The notes beneath the pieces were generated by a model. That model made no database searches. It worked only from the letters and a program-made list of their open reading frames with translations, and had not been told where the DNA came from. The translations under genes and the position numbers were made by a program. From NCBI GenBank assembly GCA_009746045.1, contig RPFO01000667.1:2875273-2939272 (forward strand): DNA of 64,000 nt. The letters run 5' to 3'. The stretch is from Mesostigma viride. Its lineage: Eukaryota; Streptophyta; Mesostigmatophyceae; Mesostigmatales; Mesostigmataceae. Below are positions 54,015-64,000 of the stretch, piece after piece. Numbering within the stretch: the first letter of the stretch is position 1; every line of letters starts with the position of its first letter.

Positions 54015-54835
54015 TGTTGGAAAAGTAGAGGAAACTAATGGGTTTTACACAATGCCTTGTGCTTGGCCTTGCTACCCTTTCACCTTGCAGGTGATGAAAG
54101 ACTGAGCTTGAAGACAATGGAAGAGAGACCAGAAAAAGAGTTTTATTTCATAGATTTAGAGGTTAGGAAAAGAGGTTCAATAGAGGTTAAATGGAGGTGA
54201 AATGGAGGTACCTGCCCTTAGGGGGCAGTTTCCTTTTATACCTTTTAGGCTAGGAAGGATGACATCAGCAATGACATCATCACAGAAGCTTGTAGAAACA
54301 TCCTAGCATATTCCTAGCATATTCCCAGCATATTCTCAGTATATTCCAGGAATATTCCTGGCATATTCTTAGAACATTCCTAGAACATTCTAGACATGAT
54401 CCAATGAGCTGGCATAATAGCTAGATGCCAAGTGTCTACATAATAATGTGCCACATAACATGATTAATAAAGTGACACATCTCTTCTCCTTGGAGTGACA
54501 AGTGTCATGCAATGAGTCTACCCACTTGTCATCATGTAAGTCATAACATGTGTCATCATGAGCTTCCAACACTTGTCAGCTCATGGACCAAACACTTGTC
54601 CAATAGGCCATAGCACCACTTGTCAATCAAATACGTGATGCTACTAGGCTGACTCAGGTTACAAGTCATCCATGTCCAAGTATAGGACTATGGCACATGA
54701 ATATTGATCAGCTCATTGAGCCTGTTCCATCTAGCTCATCATAACTATCAAATTCCCAGTCCTTATGGAATAAATCCAACAAGAAATAAATCAGGCTGGG
54801 ATATATTGTGGCCAGGTGGATATAATATCCCTAAC
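54015..54835 (-). repeat. 5' LTR of Element 4
   Basis: 821 bp. TG/CA ends on the minus strand. One visible 2-base difference (CCTTATGG versus CCATGG near 54,762) from the other LTR. Confidence 0.95.
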
Positions 54836-54840
54836 AAGCT

Positions 54841-56935
54841 TCCAAGCCTCAAACAAAGTAGGCGAGCTCATCTCTTGGACCAGCTGGTCATATGTCAAAG
54901 GAGAGTGTGCAGCAAGGCTCCTGTGAGTTATGCCAATACTGCTGGGGTGCAACACAGCTGGAATCACCAAACTGGCTGCTGGGGGCACCTCCCCTTCATC
55001 CCATTTTACACCCTTGACCGGCTTGACCCTGCACCTGATTGGAAATGTTGTCCTGAAATTTTCTAGGGGAATCATCCCCCAGCCATCTCTTTTCAGAGCT
55101 GTAGCTCTGATAGAAATCCCAGGATTGCCCAGAAAATTCTGACCCAAAATCACAGGGCCATCATAGTCCTCTAGGACAAGGAAGGTCACATCCACACCCA
55201 TGACAGGGGCAGTAACCTCTCCCAACACCCTTAGATGCGTCCTACCACTGAAATCAGACACCCAGGGGCAACTTGGTTCTCCGACCAGCAGTTCTCCTGT
55301 ATGCTGAGGTCCCATGACAGAAACCTGTGCATTGGTATCTATCTCCATGGCAGCTACCTCAGGTTCATCCAACTGGACAAGCTTGGACACCTTAGGCTCC
55401 TTCTTGGCTCTTTGCAAAGCCTGTACAATATCTGATAGACGCACACCCCTAGGCCTGGTGTCGGGCCGTTCCGGAGGTGCAGCCTGTCCGCCTGCTTGCC
55501 CAACCACCGTATGTGAAGGTACCCCAGGGGCCGGGCCAGGGTCACCCTGAGGGCTCGATACAGCTGTAGCACCCTGATCAGGAAGCTCCACGTCACCCCC
55601 GCCTTGTACACCAGCGGGCACCTGGAAGAGGTCTCCTTGATTACCTCCCCGGGGACGGATCTTTGACCAGGACAGACGGTGCACTGCTTGGGAGCCATCA
55701 ATGGCCACCCAGCACTTATGGCCAGCGGCTTCTACTCGGGTCACCACCCCATCATGCCAGCTGCCACGTTTCCCTGGAAAGCTTGGTTCCTTCCACACAA
55801 CAACCTGTTGTCCAACGTTAGGTTCTAGGACACTCCAGCCCTTGTCTTTCTGCCTCAGCTTGAGGAACTTGGCCTCTAGCTTCTCCTTCCATGCCTGCTC
55901 AGCATCAGCTGGCAGCATCCTGGTATGCAGCATAAGAGGATTGATGGCAATGTCACCAAAGAACATGGGAGTCCTGAGGTTCAGCCTATCCTCCACAGAA
56001 CGTAGCCATGCAGATGTCACAATGGCAGATGACGTCCTTGGAATCCTCTCCACCAGCAGCACAGTCTTGATCTCTTGGATGGCTCTCTCCACCACCCCTT
56101 GCTGGCCGTGGCTCTCCCTGGGTGTAATCAGCAACTCTGGAAACTCTGGCAGGTTCTCACAGCACTCAAACTGAATGTCACACTGCAACAACTCCAACCC
56201 AGGGTACCTGCTCCTTGTCAACTTCAGAGCAGCAATTAATGTAGGCTTCTCCATGTCAGGCAGGATCTCTAGGGTCTTGTACTTGGTATATCTGTCCACT
56301 GCCACCAGCAGCTTCAAACCCCTGATTCTCTGAATATCTACCTGCACATGGCCTGGCTGCAAAATAGGAGTCCTGGCATGAGACTGCTTGGGCTTTCTAG
56401 CAACTAGCCTGCACTTGCAAGCTTGAGCAACCTGTTGGCAGATGGAGTACAACTCACTTCCTCCCAGCCGTCTAGCAACTTGCAAAGACTGAGCTGCATG
56501 GCCAAACATGGTATGCAACCTTGAGGCAATGTCATACAAGAGAGAAAACCTTTTATTGTCATTATTAGCACTCAAGGTATGTACAGATCCCTTATGTACA
56601 GGAGGCACCAGGGTCGTGCCTGTCAGACTGTCTCCAGCCCTATCCTCATCCTGACCATCCTGTGCCAGTCCTGCACGGTCAGAATGCTTCTGAGATCCAC
56701 CTGGGTCCACATCACCAGGTCCTACCTCAGGCTCAGCACCGCCATGGCGGGCACGTTGGCGAGTAACCACTGCAGCTACAGCTGGCATACTCTCTGTGGT
56801 AACCAAGCTTGCCCCATCGTGTCCAATAGGCTCTTTCACTAGAGCATGGGGCTGCCCCTCACTGCCGTCACTAGCAGCTACATTACACACCCCTGGGGGC
56901 ACCCTCCAGGGTTCAGGGATGTGTGCAGGCTCAAG
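54841..56935 (-). pseudogene. pol: pol of Element 3, integrase and retropepsin-like part (first piece)
   Basis: The frame continues from gag through the UGA at 56,936. Domains: HHCC (RLHTMFGHAA ... CKCR), integrase Asp in LLVAVDRYTKY, Asp in LQCDIQFE, Glu in GVVERAIQEIK; a C-terminal module (GSWHDGVVTRVEAAGHKCWV); a Pro/Gly linker; then a retropepsin-like MEIDTNAQVSVM with GPVILGQNFLGNPG; then the start of RT to SPTLFEAWKL, where Element 4 is inserted. The frame is intact. There is no ATG near the start, so translation is most simply explained by readthrough. Confidence 0.92.
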
Positions 56936-56938
56936 TCA
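56885..56938 (-). promoter_or_regulatory. Readthrough signal: UGA-CUU plus stem-loop at the gag/pol junction (Element 3)
   Basis: The minus strand reads TGA CTTGAGCCTGC, then ACACATCCCTG (56,924-56,914), an 18-nt loop containing the small hairpin ACCCTGGAGGGT, then CAGGGGTGTGT (56,895-56,885). The arms pair over 11 bp with one G-U. A stem about 11 nt after a leaky stop is the layout of known viral readthrough sites. Confidence 0.7.
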
Positions 56939-58171
56939 ATGATCAGCAGCCTTGCCCTTGCCCTTATCCTGGGATGGACCAGCCTTGTCCTTGCTGCCAC
57001 CCTGAGCTGGCTTGCTCTGACCTTCCTGCCTCAGGTACGAGGGACACTCATTCCTGAAGTGACCCTTCCCCTGGCAGAAATAACATTCCACCTGACTGAT
57101 GTCCCGTGAGGTCCCACTGCTGGGCCCAGCCTTGGGAGGACCACCCACCCTCTTGAAGTCAAACTGGGACTGTGGATGTCCCGACTTCGGCGGGGTCCCC
57201 CGTCCAGCCCTTCTGTCACGCCCCCTCCTGGACCTTCCTCGACCCCTTGAAGAGGTCTCAGGCCCTCTCGAGGGCGCTGGGCCCCCGTGGCCCGATCCCC
57301 TCATGGACTTAACCGCAGGTTCAGCGGCCTCCTCGTCACCTTGACGAGGGCGCTTACCACCCACGTACTTGCCGCTGAAACACTCATACAACTGGTCCGT
57401 CATGGCTGCCCAGCCATGGACCTGTCGCATGTGGATGGTCACATTATCCATGGTGACCGGATCCAGCTGCAGCGACTTGAGAAAGTCGCCCATGGCCATC
57501 CGATCTGCGACGAAGAATCCCTTGGCCATGGCGTCCTCCCTCAGCTTGACGAAGTCTTCAAAGGCGTGGACCACTAGCTGCCCCTTGATGGGCTTGTAGT
57601 CCAGGTATTCTTGCTTCAGGTGGGACCCATCTATGGTCCTCTTGTCACTCAGGAACACCCTGAGTCGCGTCATAAACGCCGCCCAGGTGTCCCCCGCCGC
57701 ATGTCGCTCCCGAACAAACTTGAACAGCCGCCTCGCCGACTGCCTTATGTAGGCACTAGACGCCAGGATGCGAAGCTTGTCACCGGTGTATATCTCCGTG
57801 TACAAGTTCATGTCCTCTAACATCCTCTCAGCGTCCCGGGGCTGCCAATTGTCCTTGATGGACTGAAACTGGCCTAGCACCGCGTACCCCTCAGCCACGG
57901 TCGGTCGCTTAGGCGCCGCTTGATCTGCGGCTGGCGCGTTCTGACCGCCCTGCGATCCTTGGCTCTGATCATCTGGCACCGCAGCCTGGTCTCCCAGCGC
58001 CTGGCCGTCCCCGCGTCCATCGCGTCCACCGCGTCCATCGCGTCCATCTCGTCCATCCAGCCCAGCGCCGCGCCGCGCAAAGCCCATAAAGCGCTTGTTG
58101 GTCAATAGCTCCCTCATCCATGATGGCCTCTGTTCAGATCTGCTACAGCCAGCCAAGTGGCCAAGCAGCAA
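56936..58171 (-). CDS. gag: Gag of Element 3
   Basis: 411 codons. An acidic, Gly/Arg/Asp repeat start (DGRDGRDGRGGRDGRG), a Gag core at about residues 100-280 (FVRERHAAGDTWAAFMTRLR, KGFFVADRMAMGDFLKSL), an RG-rich basic linker, and a zinc knuckle CYFCQGKGHFRNEC at 363-376. It ends AADH-UGA with pol in the same frame. Similar in layout to Element 2 Gag (both share a DTWAAF/KLTWAQF-type core motif), but sequence identity is low. No protease domain. Confidence 0.9.
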   Translation of the reverse strand: MLLGHLAGCSRSEQRPSWMRELLTNKRFMGFARRGAGLDGRDGRDGRGGRDGRGDGQALGDQAAVPDDQSQGSQGGQNAPAADQAAPKRPTVAEGYAVLGQFQSIKDNWQPRDAERMLEDMNLYTEIYTGDKLRILASSAYIRQSARRLFKFVRERHAAGDTWAAFMTRLRVFLSDKRTIDGSHLKQEYLDYKPIKGQLVVHAFEDFVKLREDAMAKGFFVADRMAMGDFLKSLQLDPVTMDNVTIHMRQVHGWAAMTDQLYECFSGKYVGGKRPRQGDEEAAEPAVKSMRGSGHGGPAPSRGPETSSRGRGRSRRGRDRRAGRGTPPKSGHPQSQFDFKRVGGPPKAGPSSGTSRDISQVECYFCQGKGHFRNECPSYLRQEGQSKPAQGGSKDKAGPSQDKGKGKAADH

Positions 58172-59229
58172 TTAAAGCAATATAAGCTACTGAACAAGAA
58201 AGGAAAGTGCCAAGTGTTACCACTCAGGCAAGACCACCACGGCTGGCCCCAGGCGCGTCCTGGTTCTCCTTGTCGCTGTCGTCGTCGCTGTCGCTCACCA
58301 CAATCAGCTCTGGCACCCTGCTACCCGCTGCGCCGTCGTCGACCCGCTGTCGGCCCGCGATGACAGAATCGTCACCGTTGGTAGTAGACAGGTGACAACC
58401 CGTCGTTGGCACCCCGCGGATTGTATCTTGGCACCTCGTGGTCGCCAAGTGCCTCGTCGCCTAGCCCAGCGACGCCCCCTGCTCCCACCTCAAGGTCACT
58501 ATCGTACCAAGAGGTGCAAACTCTTCCCAACGCGTCACACGAACGCGAAGGGGTTGGGGCAGTTCCTGAAAAGGAACCCTTGCTCGCTCCGGAAACCTGC
58601 CGACTCTTGCCGCGCGCTGTCCTCCGGTGATGGCTTCCGCTGTCGCCCCGACCTCTGCAAGCCGCCTGTATGCTCCGCTCCGCGTCGTTCACGCCTAACT
58701 GGTCCCGCTGCAACACCCTCGTCGCCGATTACGCCTGCGAAAGTACGTGGTACACCCGCACCGCTGCTGCCGGCACGAACTCGTGTCGCACTGCGCCAGC
58801 TGCCTCCGCAGCCTCTCCTCGCCTCGCCGCCAACTCCGCCGCACCGCTCAGCTACTGCTGTAATCACCGTCTGGATGCCGACCAAACCGTGAAGCTCTGC
58901 TCGAGGTCGTCGATGCTCCGGTGCTCCGGAATGACGATGGTTTGGACGTGCCGCAGAATTCGCTCCCAATCTTCGACCTGGTCGTCGACGAATTGCACGA
59001 AGCTGCGATTAACAGGCGGACGATCTGCAAGCAATAAAGATAGATCTCGAACGACACGACGCAATTCAGGCGAAATCGAACCCCCAGCAGACTGCCGAAA
59101 CCGGAAATCCTGCTGCCGTTGTTCTTCCTGCACCATTCACCACCGGACGAGCTCCTCGCGTCGTCAACGCTGCACACCGCAACCAGCAACGACCCTCCTG
59201 GCCGTTCCGCTGAGACTGGTTGTAATTTG
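58172..59229 (-). other. Leader region of Element 3 with possible ORF0 remnants
   Basis: About 1.06 kb between 5' LTR and gag, where Elements 1 and 2 hold ORF0. A minus frame 59,136-58,864 (90 codons, MVQEEQRQQDFRF) and others at 58,969-58,535, 58,716-58,372 and 58,448-58,224 (ending with an acidic VVSDSDDDSDKENQ) lie in different frames. It may be a frameshifted ORF0 of family B. Similarity to the family A ORF0 is not evident. Confidence 0.45.
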
Positions 59230-59926
59230 AGTTAACGTTCCTAGCAAACGCAATGTGAAGGATATGGTTGCAATGCAGCAATGTGTGAATATGGTTGGAA
59301 ACGGAGCTTTGTTAAAATTGGATAATGTTACAGCGCTCACACACTTGAGGCTTGTACACGCGCTTGCCAAGTCAAGGCACAACACGTGAGGCGGGCTCGC
59401 AAGAGATGCCCAATTGGCACTGGCCTATTGTTTATATACTTGTGCACTGTGCTTGCTAGTCCTGAGCAGCCTAGAGGCCTGCTCAGTAATAACACCCCCG
59501 GTACAGTATTCACTACCTGTACAGCGCCCAGTTCCTATACAGTAGGTCTGCCATACAGGCACAGTGACCACAGAGTACAGTCACCACAGTGATTATTGCA
59601 TCTGCACCTAGAAGTCCAGGACTAGGCCTGCGGTACCACCAGACCACAGGTTAAGGTTCCTATTTCCTGCGTACGACGTATTAACCCAATACCGTCGTAG
59701 GTTCAGCACCTAATTCCTGTCAGCCCAGGAATTACTGTCGACCCCATATGTCGTCGGCAAATATTCACGTCCGACTTAGAAGAACAGCCGGCTCGCGCTC
59801 GCGCGCGACCGGGAAGTCGGAACGCCATAACTTTCTTGATACTTGTCGGAATGAACTCGTTCCGGTGCCGCTGGAATCGCAGAGAAATGCCGAATCAGGT
59901 ACACGCCAATGCGCTTGGCGTTAACT
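59230..59926 (-). repeat. 5' LTR of Element 3
   Basis: 697 bp with ends AGTTAACG/CGTTAACT. About three differences from 30,474-31,171 (for example CGCGCTTG versus CGCGTTTG, and one A deleted near 59,473). It is followed on the minus strand by CAAATTACAACC, not a TGG-type PBS. Confidence 0.95.
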
Positions 59927-59931
59927 CATGG

Positions 59932-60967
59932 ACCCCTTACACGGGCGGCCATAGAGACCAGGCCTTGCTTCAGCTTGGGTGTCCCCAGTGGGTTGTTTGA
60001 CCAAAGTACCAAGTGGTGACTGGTGCTTACTGGTTGACAACCGGTCCTTCAGGGTTAGGTACACCCTCCTGGACAGGAGTTGGTGTGGAATGCACTCCTA
60101 CTAGCTGAGAATCATGCCTGGCCCTCCCCATGGGGTTCAGAAGAGTCGCCAGGAGTTAAGTCGACGCCTTTGGCCTCAAACAGTTAGGCCATGCAAGGGC
60201 AACCCGAATGCTGGTTCTTACAGGTTGCTGTACATATGTTTTCTAGTGCTTGTTTTCAACCTGTTGCTAATAAAGAACCTGGTTGTGTGACCATGTGGCA
60301 CATGGTTGCCATGCAGGGAGCCACATTCTGGGTTATATAATGCTTGAATAAAACATAATCATGTCCTTCTCATTTTGTTCTCATGGTTGTGATGTTTGTT
60401 TTGTTCACAGTTCCAGGTCACCTATAAACCTGGAGGTTGGGGTGGGGTTCAATTCCCCAGCAGAGCCACAGCCTGGCATGAGTGATTCCTGCATGGGCTT
60501 AACACCCAGTGAAGACATGGGCTCCCCAATAAGGCAGCATTTGCATGGGTGCTACCTAAGTCTCTTTGAGCATAAAAGGGAAAGCTTGGCCAAGGCGGGC
60601 GCCATAAGAACGGGCGCCTGTGATAACTGTGAAAGATCAGGAACTCACAATAATACGTTCTTGGCATCCTTTAATCCCGGCCATTGGACTAGGTAATGTG
60701 CCTTGACTTTAATCTAGCACCAAGTTCCCAAGGAAAGGTTGGGAGCTGACCAAGGGGTCAGGGGATAACCTGGGGTGACCTCTGATTCACTGGCCAGTAC
60801 ACCTAGCCTGGTCCAAGGGCATATATGTTGCTACCCAAAAGGAGGCAGGATCCTGGGCCCTAGCAGGTCTGATCAACCTCAGGGACCAAGTGGTCTGTGG
60901 CTGAGTGGGCACAAGCAAGGTTAGGCTTGTTTCAAGCTGGTCCAGCTCCAAAAGAAGAAAGGGTTGG
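59932..60967 (+). other. 3' untranslated region of Element 1, separated from its pol by Element 3
   Basis: Continues GGCTCATGG at 30,473 and matches 40,350-41,380 of Element 2 with scattered substitutions and small indels. The polypurine tract is at 60,950-60,967. No conserved ORF. Confidence 0.85.
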
Positions 60968-61617
60968 AGTTAGCATTTTGGGCAACCAATATGCTAAGTG
61001 GATGCAGTTTGGAAAGACCTTTCCAACGCCGTGCTGACCGCCTGAAACAGACAAGGGACAAGAAAGATATGAGGTCCCGAAGTCCTAGCCGTCCGTGGCC
61101 GACTAGGGTGCAGTCCTCTGGTATAGTGGACAGGACACGTGGCAGGCCGTGCCTGCACAGGCTTAGCCTGCATGTCCATCACGTGACTGTGGTCCACGTA
61201 GACCAGGAGGAGCAGCAGCCTGTGACTGGTGGGGTACTGGAGCTGGCACAGGACTGCAAGGATACTAGGCCTTGCAGGCTTGTGACAGGTCCTGTACTTC
61301 CTAGGTTGCAGAGTCTAGGCAAATCCAGCTCGTCCTGGCTCTGCACTGATGCCAGTGGACGTTGGGGATTTGCTTGCACGCCTGCACGTGCCTCGTCACG
61401 CCGATGGGAACGAGGAACAACGCAAAGGATATAGCTTGGTCATGGGGGATGACCAGCTATCTTGAAAGCACGAACCGTGGGCGCCCACATTGGACGTGGA
61501 AGTGACCACCGTGGTCGTGACTTGGTGCACAGGTTAAAAGGTTGCTGCCTGCAACTTTGGCTCATCCCGTTGTGCGTGAAAGACTAGGAGCTCACGCTCT
61601 GGGCTTTGTTGCTAACT
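60968..61617 (+). repeat. 3' LTR of Element 1
   Basis: 650 bp, followed by the TTGCC duplication and then LINE sequence. Confidence 0.95.
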
Positions 61618-61893
61618 TTGCCCGGGGTTGAGCCTGTCACGTCTAGTGTAGCACATGTCCATGCCGGGTCTAGCACGAAAAGTCCACGGGTGGCGGCCCT
61701 GCCGCGCGCGGCCGGGGGCACGCCAGGTGAGGACATATCGCCCAGGCTGGGCGGGCTTGGTGCCAGCTAGTCTATCTGATGTATCTACCTGATCTGTGCG
61801 GGCCAGGTGCCTGGCTAGGCCCAGGCGCCTGTGCCTAATAATGTGGGAAACATACGGCAAATCAGCGTACAAATCCTCCTTACTAATGTGCAA
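61618..61893 (-). pseudogene. LINE RT fragment, first half
   Basis: EDLYADLPYVSHIIRHRRLG and LARHLARTDQVDTSD closely parallel the LINE at 2,535-2,984 (EDLYQGMPYITS, LVGHLARTNQVDTS). The frame reads into a downstream stop near the Element 1 junction after at least one frame change. Confidence 0.78.
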
Positions 61894-61905
61894 ACCAAAG
61901 ATAGA
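61618..61905 (-). mobile_element. 5' part of the LINE split by Element 1
   Basis: Minus-strand RT C-terminal codons that connect, across Element 1, to 23,674-23,544. The 5' truncation lies near 61,905, where family D LTR sequence begins. Confidence 0.82.
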
Positions 61906-62108
61906 CTACCTTCAGTTCCACAGAGGTCGTCTATACACAATCTTGTCGTTGTGTCTACAAGGGGTGTGGTTCCCTAAATCACGTGCTGTGGAATCTCCAT
62001 CTCAACGTTGCTCGGGTGCTTGAAGATCTGTAACTCAAGAAAGCAACCCAGGTAAAAGATCTTTCATATTTGGACTATGGATGATGCAGATGATCATTTT
62101 TAGTCGTT
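61906..62108 (+). repeat. Family D LTR fragment, plus orientation
   Basis: GTCTATACACAATCTTGTCG to GATCATTTTTAGTCGTTA matches the reverse complement of about 144-345. It has the opposite orientation to the LTR stub at 23,360-23,393 on the other side of the LINE. Confidence 0.8.
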
Positions 62109-62780
62109 AGAATATTATTACTATATATTTTACGTATTTATTTATTTAACCTATTATTAATTTTAAATATTATTAGTTTTCTCACTCATCATCATCATTT
62201 TTCTTGTTCTTCTTCTCATTTCATTGTTATCATTATTTCATTACTTTATACAATTTTTATTTTACTTCTTTCTTGCTTTCCTTTTTTCTCTCCTTTACCA
62301 CTTCTCTTTGTGCCTTAACTCCTCTTTATTACTCTCACTGTTATGTTTGTTCATCCTTTCTATTTTTTCACTGCCTACCCCCTTTTCACCTTACACTTTT
62401 TCATTGGAGTGAGCTGGGCACGAGGCTTTGGACCCTGTTGGTAGGAGACCCCCGGCCGGGCACCACGGGCGCAGCCTGAAACATCGAATTCTCCCGACCC
62501 ATACTCCAAAATCGTCTGTGCCTCACCATATCCCAGCAATGACCTCTTTCTTTATTCCATTATTGTTTTTGTTATTACTATTACTCTTTACTTTGCATTT
62601 ATTAATTATTGTTCTTATTATTGTTATTTGCATTTTCTTTTTCTATTTCTTTCTTTCTTTTTCTTTCCTTCTTTTTCTTTTTTCTCTTTCCCTTTGTAAT
62701 GTATACTTCTTACTTTTTCTTTTAGCCCCTGCGTGTATGTGTGTATGCGTTCCCTCTTTTCCTTCTTAGCTTTGGTGGTT
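62109..62780. other. T/AT-rich, pyrimidine-rich stretch
   Basis: Long TTTC/TTTA-rich tracts, with a GC-rich patch at 62,400-62,540. Open frames on the plus strand are Phe/Leu/Ser strings. No gene supported. Confidence 0.6.
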
Positions 62781-62781
62781 A

Positions 62782-63894
<1,113 letters not shown>

Positions 63895-64000
63895 GCTGTG
63901 GTTGACAGTTGGTTGTTGTTGATGTTGTTGTTGTTGTTTACAATATGCGCATGATCCTCAACCGCCTTCGCTCTGCATGCTCTCGACCATCACCTCGGGG
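63895..64000. other. Unassigned right edge
   Basis: GC-richer sequence after the microsatellite; too short to interpret. Confidence 0.4.

Larger units (their letters stand above)
49940..54835 (-). mobile_element. Element 4: small copia-type element with gag-protease only (family C)
   Basis: LTRs 54,015-54,835 (5') and 49,940-50,759 (3') have TGTTGG/CTAACA ends. TSD AGCTT is at 49,935-49,939 and 54,836-54,840. PBS TGGTATCGGAGG directly follows the 5' LTR, and a purine tract AAGGGGGG precedes the 3' LTR. The internal region of 3.26 kb encodes only Gag-protease, so it needs integrase and RT from elsewhere. Confidence 0.93.
30474..59926 (-). mobile_element. Element 3: copia-like LTR retrotransposon (family B), minus strand, with three insertions
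   Basis: LTRs of about 697 bp (59,230-59,926 is the 5' LTR, 30,474-31,171 the 3' LTR) have ends AGTTAACG/CGTTAACT. TSD CATGG is at 30,469-30,473 and 59,927-59,931, inside Element 1. Without its insertions it is about 8 kb. Order: leader, gag, UGA, pol. Insertions: Element 2, the 7-kb DNA transposon and Element 4. The LTRs differ at about three positions by eye. A polypurine tract (minus-strand AAGAAAAGAAAGGATTGG) abuts the 3' LTR. Confidence 0.93.
23675..61617 (+). mobile_element. Element 1: copia-like LTR retrotransposon (family A), interrupted by Element 3
   Basis: Own sequence is 23,675-30,473 plus 59,932-61,617, about 8.5 kb. LTRs of 650 bp start AGTTAGCATTTTGG and end GCTAACT. The 5-bp TSD TTGCC is at 23,670-23,674 and 61,618-61,622. 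The order is LTR, ORF0, gag, UGA, pol (integrase, retropepsin-like, RT, RNase H), polypurine tract, LTR. All ORFs carry frameshifts. The LTRs differ at about six positions by eye, making it the oldest of the nested LTR elements. Confidence 0.93.

Overview
The window looks like nuclear DNA of a green alga (chlorophyte, possibly volvocine). The reasons are a GC-rich intron-containing gene style with CAG|GTRAGT-type donors, a GT29 sialyltransferase-like gene, and dense Ty1/copia-type, hAT, LINE and long-inverted-repeat elements. Species cannot be named from sequence alone. Only two ordinary host genes are visible. They are divergent at about 3.6-13.3 kb: a GT29 sialyltransferase-like gene (minus strand) and an FkbM-type methyltransferase gene (plus strand). 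Both start with a membrane anchor, so both may act on glycans in the secretory pathway.

Left part (1-23.4 kb): the 5' LTR of a minus-strand LTR retrotransposon (142-918); a 1.9-kb hAT element with 8-bp target duplication, itself hit by a 5'-truncated LINE with 12-bp target duplication; the two host genes; a cluster of hairpin-forming inverted repeats (14.25-15.56 kb); a 45-bp minisatellite (17.3-18.66 kb) split by two related inverted-repeat elements (18,667-21,197); and a degraded LTR-element gag (22.2-23.1 kb).

Right part (23.4-62.1 kb) is one nest of transposons that can be unpacked from target-site duplications (TSDs). A minus-strand LINE is split by Element 1 (23,675-61,617, TSD TTGCC). 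Element 1 is split by Element 3 (30,474-59,926, minus strand, TSD CATGG). Element 3 contains Element 2 (32,468-42,029, same family as Element 1, TSD AAAGA), a 7.0-kb DNA transposon with satellite-built inverted ends and a PHD-finger gene (42,094-49,122, TSD CCT), and Element 4 (49,940-54,835, TSD AGCTT). Element 2 carries a 1,090-bp perfect palindrome made of three 206-bp palindromes (36,203-37,292, TSD GATGC). LTR divergence counted by eye (about 6, 3 and 1 differences) agrees with the order of insertion.

The most unusual biology is in Elements 1-3. These copia-like elements have non-TG/CA LTR ends (AGTTA...TAACT). Gag and Pol lie in the same frame, separated by a single UGA: UGA-CUAG in Elements 1 and 2, UGA-CUU followed by a strong stem-loop in Element 3. 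A retropepsin-like domain sits between integrase and reverse transcriptase instead of before integrase. Elements 1 and 2 also carry an extra ORF of about 382 codons before gag. Together this suggests a copia-related lineage that uses stop-codon readthrough and a shifted protease.

The last 2 kb is T-rich DNA followed by about 1.1 kb of (TTG)n/(TGG)n.
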